64,000 nucleotides of DNA, taken from the NCBI GenBank assembly GCA_003993805.1, contig RSEF01000014.1:5271393-5335392 (forward strand). The letters are read 5' to 3'. The position numbers were made by a program, and so were the translations under genes. Under the pieces are notes generated by a model. That model did not search any database. It was not told the origin of the DNA and worked only from the letters and a program-made list of their open reading frames with translations. Shown here piece after piece: positions 57,801 through 64,000 of the stretch (position 1 is the first letter of the stretch; each line of letters begins with the position of its first letter). Source of the DNA: Himantopus leucocephalus (Eukaryota > Chordata > Aves > Charadriiformes > Recurvirostridae).

Positions 57801-60800
57801 TCCTGGTGTGCAAGGCTAGGCCTGGAGAAAGGAAGGTGAGGTGCTGCCTTGAGGAGCTGAGAACCAAGGGACCATCCACCTTCCTCCTGAGCTTGACCAA
57901 CACCTGCCCATGGCGATCCATGGTCCCCATGCTTTTGTCCTCACGGACCACATGCGTTCACAGCACAGGAACAAATTTCAGCTGAAAACGGTTCTGCAGA
58001 ATTTCCCGTGCATGCAGCCAATGCACCTGGAGCCATTCCCAGATGTCTCTCCTCATTAATGCCCCCTTAGCAATTTTCTGAGGACCAGCCTCCATCTCCA
58101 GCATTAAAAACAGTCCCTTCCTCTTTGATTTATGGATATTAATCCACGCCAGCAGGCAAGAGGCATGACATGTCTACATAATGTATTCATTATTAAATTG
58201 TTTTTGTTGCTTTTCTTTCTCCTCCATCTCCAAGGCTGCACCTTTCTTATCTCTCTGTAACATTTGAACCCGCACGCTGCACTCAGAAAGACAACTTCCA
58301 ACATGGAGCAGTCAGCATCACTTGGTAGGTCAACCTTACAAGTCCATGCTTCCTCCCCAGCGGCCGCACTCAGACTCCAGCAGAGATGAGACCTTCTTAG
58401 CCCCATCTCCAAGGGTATGGCTGCTCCAGCGCTGTGCTCGGGGTCACTGCTGGTGCGGCCAGGGCCGTGGGTTGCTGTCAGTCCCACGTCACTTGTTCTG
58501 ATCCTAACGCAGGACGGGCCAACTGCATGAGCCTGCTGGCAGCCGTGCCTGAAACAGTGCCCAGGCAGGGATCCAGCGAGTGTGAGTTTCTTCTGCAGTC
58601 GTTCAGATGCTGGCTCCAGATCAGTAATGGCTAATGCTGGCCAGCCCTCTGATTCAGGGACCAAAACCCGGAGAAAATACTGTTAGCTCCACCGGCTCCA
58701 GTCTCCCACCTGCTCAAGCCATGCTCCTGGCTCTGGCTTGGAGCCACCTTCACAGCACGTTTCTGACTTGTGTGGTGCCATGCTGTTCCCAAAGTACGTG
58801 GCAGGTCAGATTTAGCAGCCAGCACTTGGCTCCTAGTGATCTCACCATACTATGGCCTGGGAAGAGAGGAAAGAAAGATCTTAGGAAAGAAAGATCTTAG
58901 GACCTTGGCATGGGGCTGCTTCCATTTTCCTTTCCCATGTCTGTGCTGTATGTCTGCTCTGCACCCTCTGGACAGCCCTTGGACTCCTTGTGGTGCCCAG
59001 GGTGATGTTCCTGCAGGGCATAAATCTCAGCCCGCCACTCTAAGTGCAACCTGCCTCAGGGGCAGCACCCTACAGGAGCGATGGTTATCCCCTTCCTGTG
59101 CTTGGCTGCTGTGCCCTCTCCCCACCCTGATGCCTGGTGGCAATGCTCTTCATCCCGCTGAGATGTACCCTGCTCCCCCATGGCGATTTCTGCAGACCCA
59201 TCTCCCTGCTTCCGTGGCTTGTTCTGGTCAAGGAGTGAAGGGCAGGCAGTTTTGGGGATCCCATCCCTCTACTTCCAAGCTTTGCAGGCCCCTCAGCACA
59301 TTCACTGCCCGTCTCTGGACCTTGCTATCGGCAGTGTGACAGCTCTGATGGGACAGTGAGGTAGTTTATCTCAGCGATACCCCTTGATAACCCAAATCTA
59401 AGAAGTTCCTGCAGCTCATACATCTGCCCACCAAGCTTCTGTGGACCATAGCTCTCAGCACAGTACCTTCCCAGTGGCAGGTGCCCACTGTGCACTCGTG
59501 GGCTCCGTGCACACCAGGTCCTCTCTGGAAGTTGTGCTTTTCTCTATTGCTTAATAGGAATTGAAAGACAAGCTTGCCTTACCTTGTTGCAAGCTGTGCA
59601 CCTTGCAAACACAGCCTGTCCCATCCGCTCTCCCCAGCTCCACCCAAGCTAAGCCACCGGTTTCTCCAGACCTCCTGTCACCCTGCCATAAACCAGCAGT
59701 TTTCTGTAACTTTGCAGCCTGGCTTAGCTGAGCCTCCCCCAAAGGACCTCCCTCTGTCTTGCCCACAGGATTGTCCCCGCTTTGCACTGCCCGCGTGACT
59801 GTCCCCATCCCTGCTGTGGCTCTGTGCTTCCCGCGGCTCCCTGGGACAGAGATGAGGAGAAGCAGCAGGACGTTAGCAACTTCAGGAGCTCAAGAGCAGC
59901 TTGAAAAATATTTGTGTTCTTTTGGTAAAAATGAATCCGTCCCAGTGGTAATGAGGCTGCTTTTCTTCAGCAGGCTCTTAACAGTGATTATTGTTGGTTT
60001 TCAATTTAAAAACCAGACAGTCTATTTATACTGTATAGTATGTGGACTGAGATTTTTTGTTTTCTTTAACCCAGCTTTTAAAATGTGCTCTCAGTTCCAC
60101 TACTGGCAATCCAGGGAAGCAGAAAGGTTTCTGTCACCTGCAGACCCCCCGAGTGAAATGATAAGCAAAGCATAGTTATCGGAGCAAGGCTGCAGCGATG
60201 CTTTGGGGAACTAGTGGCAGATGCCAGGTGGGAAAGGTCTGGGGCTGTAGCCGGGAAGTGCTTTTGGTGGCATAGGAAGGGCTCTCGACGCAGGTGCGGA
60301 GTACTTGGACTATCTACAGCTGCACCACTGTCTATCTTCTCTCTTGTCCAAAGCAGAGGTCGATCAGAGCTGACATCAGCACCGTCCACAGCGCTCTCAG
60401 CACGGAGACCAGGAGAAAAGCTAAACTGTGGTCTTTGGCCTCGCACTGGCTCCAAGTTGGCAAAGACCTCTTTGTAGCTAATGTAGCTAATGCCCATGGG
60501 TGCTGAGGTGACGGTGAGGAGGACTGTGGCCCCAGGGGCGCATTAAGGGATCCGGCAGAGCACTGCCGTGAGTGCTGGCCTGGGCTAACAAGCTCTCGCA
60601 TACGTAATATGAACATCTCTGCCTGCTTTGGGCATTGGTCCAGCGTTGGCCTGGCATGGACCCTCCCAGTCTAACAGCGTGGATTACTCTGGCATGCCAG
60701 CCCTGAGCGCTAGTCAGCTAGCAGGGCTTGCTTTCCTTTGCCAACGCAAGACATTTGGAGCATCCTGGCCAAGGATGCTTTAGCACAGAAACGCTGTAAG

Positions 60801-62579
60801 ATGCAGGCACCAAACAGCTTGTTGTAGCAGCGTCAGAGGCGCTGCTTTGGGTGCTGTTGAATGCTCCCATACAGGGCACGGGCTGCTTTGGCACGTTGGT
60901 ACGTTGCTTTCCACGCACAATCCAGCAGCACCACCGGGACTGAACAGGAGGGGAAATTCGCCCTTGCGTGTGAATGACTCGCTCCCTGTTGGCCAACCTT
61001 CAGCTCACCTGTTGACCCAAGAAGCTGCTTGTGGCAGACTTTGCTGTAGACAGGTCTTCTGCAGGCCAGGGTGCCTGGAGTTGGCGGCCAAGCTGGAGGC
61101 CGTGGCTCTGCTGTCTCTGCCATGCTGAGGCTGCCATTTGTTCCCCTTCTTACTGCAGCTTCTGTCTCCATTTCCCCACACAGCCCCTTTTACTCCCACC
61201 GTTTAGTTATTTTCTTAATTAAATATAGATTATGGCACTGGGAATAAGGGATTATTACTTATTCATAAGCTACTTAGATTTTAAAGTGTGTGCAGAGCGG
61301 GGTTTATCACACGTCTGTGTCTGCATCGTTACCATGTCAAGGGCCAGGGTGAGCTCCTATGGCTGCTGGGGCTTCACCCAAACCTCGCTCCTCTTCTCCT
61401 CTCCCCATGGTCTCCACACCCGGAGGAGCTCTCCCATCTCTCCCTTGCTGTCCCTTTTCCAGTTGAGGCTTGCCAGCCTTTTTCCAAGGAAACTATTTTC
61501 AGTGCTGTCTCCCAAGCTGTTCCGGCCCCTCCATTACGCCTCTGCTTTACCCCCCTCCCCAGGTTTGTTTGCATCTCTCCCCCGACGCTTTCCCCAGCCC
61601 TCCCGCTGGGCCTGCAGCTGAAGCTCAGCCCTTCCGCCTGCCCCCTGCGGAAGAACGGGGACTTTTCAGGAGGCAGCTCCGCAGGAGGTGCTTTTTTGCA
61701 AAGTTTTCTAGGAAATTCCTCCCAGTACCTGGGTAGTTGTTGACTGAACTTCAGCCCGCCCTAGGGAGCGGGAGGAGGAGGCAGGGGAAGGTGCTGTTGG
61801 CAAGCTGATGGGAGAAGCAGAGGGAGGAAAGCGCGGTGGGAAGGTAGGTGCTGTTGTAGGTCTATAACGCTCCCCCAAAGCCTTGTGCTTCTTTAGTGTG
61901 CTCAAGCAGAAGGGTTAGGAGCTGCTCCTTCCACCCTGGGACATGCAGCAGCTTCCCAAGCCTCTTTTTCTGCCTTAAACAGTGGAGCACTCCAACCTCT
62001 GGGCAACAGTAATAATAATAACAATAAAACCGTATGACCTGGTTTGTGCACACCAAGGTGGACTTCTCTCTCCATCTTAGTCCAGTTTTTGCTGTCCCCA
62101 AATAGTGCCATTAATGCCAGATGCTGCAGGGCTTTTCCTGGTCTCCTGGTGAGCCCCCAGGTGGGAACAGGGCAGCTCATCACACGCTGACCTGAAAAGA
62201 AAGAAGGACTGTTAAATCCCAGTGCTCATCTCCCCTCCATCCTCCCAGCTCCGGGGCTGTCCCCAGGCGTGCAGCAGGGTCCCAGCATCTCTCAGCAGGT
62301 ATCCCTGCTCTCACCCTCGGGGACCCATTAGCATTTCCATCGTGCTCGTTCCATCTCCTCCTCTTGCTTCCGCACCTTGCCTGGCTGAGATGGCAGCGTG
62401 GGGCTGTTCCTCTGTGAGCCAGCCTGACACCTCCATCCTCCGCTGTCCCCATGCCTCCCACGTGGTTCTTTCCGACTATTTTAAGGACTAATGCGAAGTC
62501 CTGGCTTGATAGCCTGGAGGACTAAAGACCTTTTGTCAACAGAGCAGATATAGAAGACAAGCTGCTGCGAGATTCCTCA
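54876..62579. other. Long GC-moderate non-coding stretch
   Basis: No gene is supported. Pyrimidine-rich zones occupy about 55780-55935 and 56440-56760, and a short (TG)n run lies near 56050-56063. A 16-base tandem duplication is at 58868-58899. Open frames such as 56324-56935 fall within the pyrimidine-biased zones and are low-information. A short AT patch lies at 61200-61280. Confidence 0.4.
58868..58899 (+). repeat. Tandem 16-bp duplication
   Basis: GGAAAGAAAGATCTTA occurs twice in direct succession. A simple slippage duplication. Confidence 0.9.
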
Positions 62580-63286
62580 GAGCAAAATGATCTTGATAAA
62601 TTGGAGAAATGGCCTGAAATCAATACACTGAAATTCAATAAAGTCAAGTGCAAAGTGTTTCACTTAGGAAGGCGATATCAAAATTGCAGATATAAGACGG
62701 GGAAGAACTGGTAAGCCAGCAGGAGAGCGGCCAAGGCTCGAGCAGCGGAGTAGCCCTCAAACCGAGCGGCAGACAATAACCTGATGCTTTAGGAAAGGAA
62801 AGAAAAGGCACATCTTGCCTGCAGATGTATTAATAGTTTCAGGTGGAAGACAGCAAGGTAATTTATTTGGCTCTATTTAGTGCTAGTGAGGCATCAGCTG
62901 GAGACATATATCTCCAGGTTTGGGCATCGCAACTTTAAGAGAGACTCAGACAAATTGAGGGAGTTCAGAGAGTTTGGAAAACATGCCCCAGGAAGATGGA
63001 CTGAAGGAGCTGGGTTTGTGCTCCAGGACAGAGACGACTGAAGGCGGGGGGATGCGTAACATTCATCCAGTGTGGAAAAGGCAGTTATAAAAATGACAGT
63101 GATCAATTGGTCGAGGGTTGGACAAGCTGTAATAGGCTTAAACTGCAGCCAAGAGGCCTTGGGTTAGATGCTCAGGAAAAGCTTCCTAAGAGCAAGGTTG
63201 GCTGAGAGCTGGTGCAGGCTGGAAAGGACGTGCGGGAGCCCTGTCCCCTGGAAGGCTTCAACAGCCAACTGAAGAAACATCTGCAT
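62580..63286 (+). mobile_element. Very old CR1-type LINE relic
   Basis: The plus strand follows, in order, the layout of the CR1 ORF2 C-terminal region of the older archosaur/turtle type. GATCTTGATAAATTGGAGAA (62589 on) and GAAATTCAATAAAGTCAAGT (about 62631 on) give residues like DLDKLEK and KFNKVKCKVFHLG. Later come GTGAGGCATCAGCTGGAGAC (about 62886 on), the counterpart of VRPHLEYC; GACAAATTGAGGGAGTTCAG, the counterpart of DKLERVQ; ATAGGCTTAAACTGCAGCCA, the counterpart of NGLKLQQ; and AGGAAAAGCTTCCTAAGAGC, the counterpart of RKNFL. Indels and stops destroy the frame. Divergence is the highest of the four CR1 pieces, so the insertion probably predates modern birds. Both borders are approximate. 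Confidence 0.75.
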
Positions 63287-63304
63287 GGAGGTCACCTCCA
63301 TGCA
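63282..63304. repeat. Perfect 11-bp inverted repeat
   Basis: TGCATGGAGGT (63282-63292) is followed, after a single C, by its exact complement ACCTCCATGCA (63294-63304). It sits at the 3' margin of the old CR1 relic. It may be a dyad binding site or a chance palindrome from local inverted duplication. Confidence 0.85.
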
Positions 63305-64000
63305 AGTCCCACTCTCTCTCCCACCACAGGGATGAGGTTTCACCAGCACACCAAGCAGGATTAGCCATGTCCTTGGGGTTACCAAGCTGAGACAAGAAAT
63401 TCGTTGTGTCATGGCCAACCTCCCAGTGCCCGCAGGGGTTATGTCCCCGGTATGCCCAATTCATCCCACCCACCTAGGCTCCCCCTGGCTGTGTCCCTCA
63501 CACACATGGGCAGGATGCTCCCAGCCACATTTCTGCTCCAGGTTTCTTCTGCTGTCAGACCACAATTTCATTTCTGTCCATCGTGGAGATACCTGAAGAG
63601 CCTATTCAGGGTCTAAGATTGGGGAAGAAGATGGAAACGAGCATGACTTTGTAGTGAACAAATTACCAGTTTGAGTTGTTCCTGTATCTGTACCATCTGA
63701 GGAGGGTCTGCACCACCTATCCCTCTGATGTGGCTGTGGTGATTCCATGCCTGGTCATGCTGAAACCTTTAGGATTTGGCTCTCATGACCAGGGGCACCT
63801 AGATATATCTACATACCCATTAAATTCATCCACTCCGCTGTTTGACTTACACCACAAGCTGGAAAAGCCAATAAAAGGAACCAGAGTGTCTCCAGGGATG
63901 AAAAAGAAAGCCAGGTGTCTCCAAGGATGCTTTGCTGTTTGGACCGGCCACACATCCCCATGGCCTCAGCCCCACTGACTCGGTTTTCAGCCATTTGGTG
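63305..64000. other. Non-coding stretch at window end
   Basis: Mixed DNA with short unrecognised frames on both strands. A plus frame at 63676-63978 is close to the window edge but has no domain. Nothing else is seen. Confidence 0.4.

Noticed and set aside
1..64000. tRNA, rRNA, snRNA, known microRNA, CRISPR array, operon or prophage
   Set aside because: No B-box with a fitting cloverleaf, no U6, 5S or 7SK signature, no recognised microRNA seed hairpin, and no regularly spaced repeats were found by eye.

Overview
This 64 kb window looks like vertebrate, most probably avian, nuclear DNA. No protein-coding gene, rRNA or tRNA can be supported in it. The only mobile elements I recognise with certainty are CR1 LINEs, the dominant retrotransposon of birds. 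One of them (32597-32721) ends in the typical 3' octamer repeat (ATTCTATG then ATTCTGTG). I see no Alu, B1 or L1. The species cannot be named from the sequence.

The open reading frames are short, overlap on both strands, lack protein-family motifs and are no longer than chance allows in GC-rich DNA. The exception is the reading frame inside the CR1 copy at 10980-11507, which encodes the C-terminal end of the CR1 ORF2 protein. The window is therefore best read as an intergenic or intronic stretch. It alternates between GC- and CpG-richer segments and sharply bounded AT-rich islands rich in ATTA cores and octamer-like POU sites. Such islands are typical of candidate conserved non-coding enhancers near developmental genes. 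Conservation itself cannot be tested here, so every regulatory call is an inference.

Layout: 1-1842 unremarkable, becoming GC-rich; 1843-2470 AT-rich candidate enhancer; 2471-7290 ordinary DNA with a 56-bp direct duplication next to a single N (3653-3856); 7291-9590 several AT-rich candidate regulatory islands; 10980-11507 relatively young CR1 on the minus strand; 12421-14330 AT-rich island, a tandem 25-bp duplication with RFX-like half-sites, then CpG-rich DNA; 18960-19200 island with an octamer; 19594-19798 pyrimidine tract; 21700-21970 old CR1; 24302-24401 assembly gap of exactly 100 N; 26880-27110 homeodomain-motif island; about 29440-32596 a long AT-rich block with a nested hairpin; 32597-32721 CR1 3' end; 32863-33060 MIR-like SINE; 35477-35670 a previously unrecognised long imperfect palindrome; 43714-43846 a candidate non-coding exon; 45190-45240 a palindromic ancient repeat; 49860-50070 octamer island; 62580-63286 a very old CR1 relic ending beside a perfect dyad.

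The most interesting unexplained structures are the 194-bp palindromic element at 35477-35670, the nested hairpin at 31731-31833, the candidate spliced exon at 43714-43846, and the AT-rich islands. Nothing here resembles a defence system, operon, CRISPR array or other prokaryotic feature.
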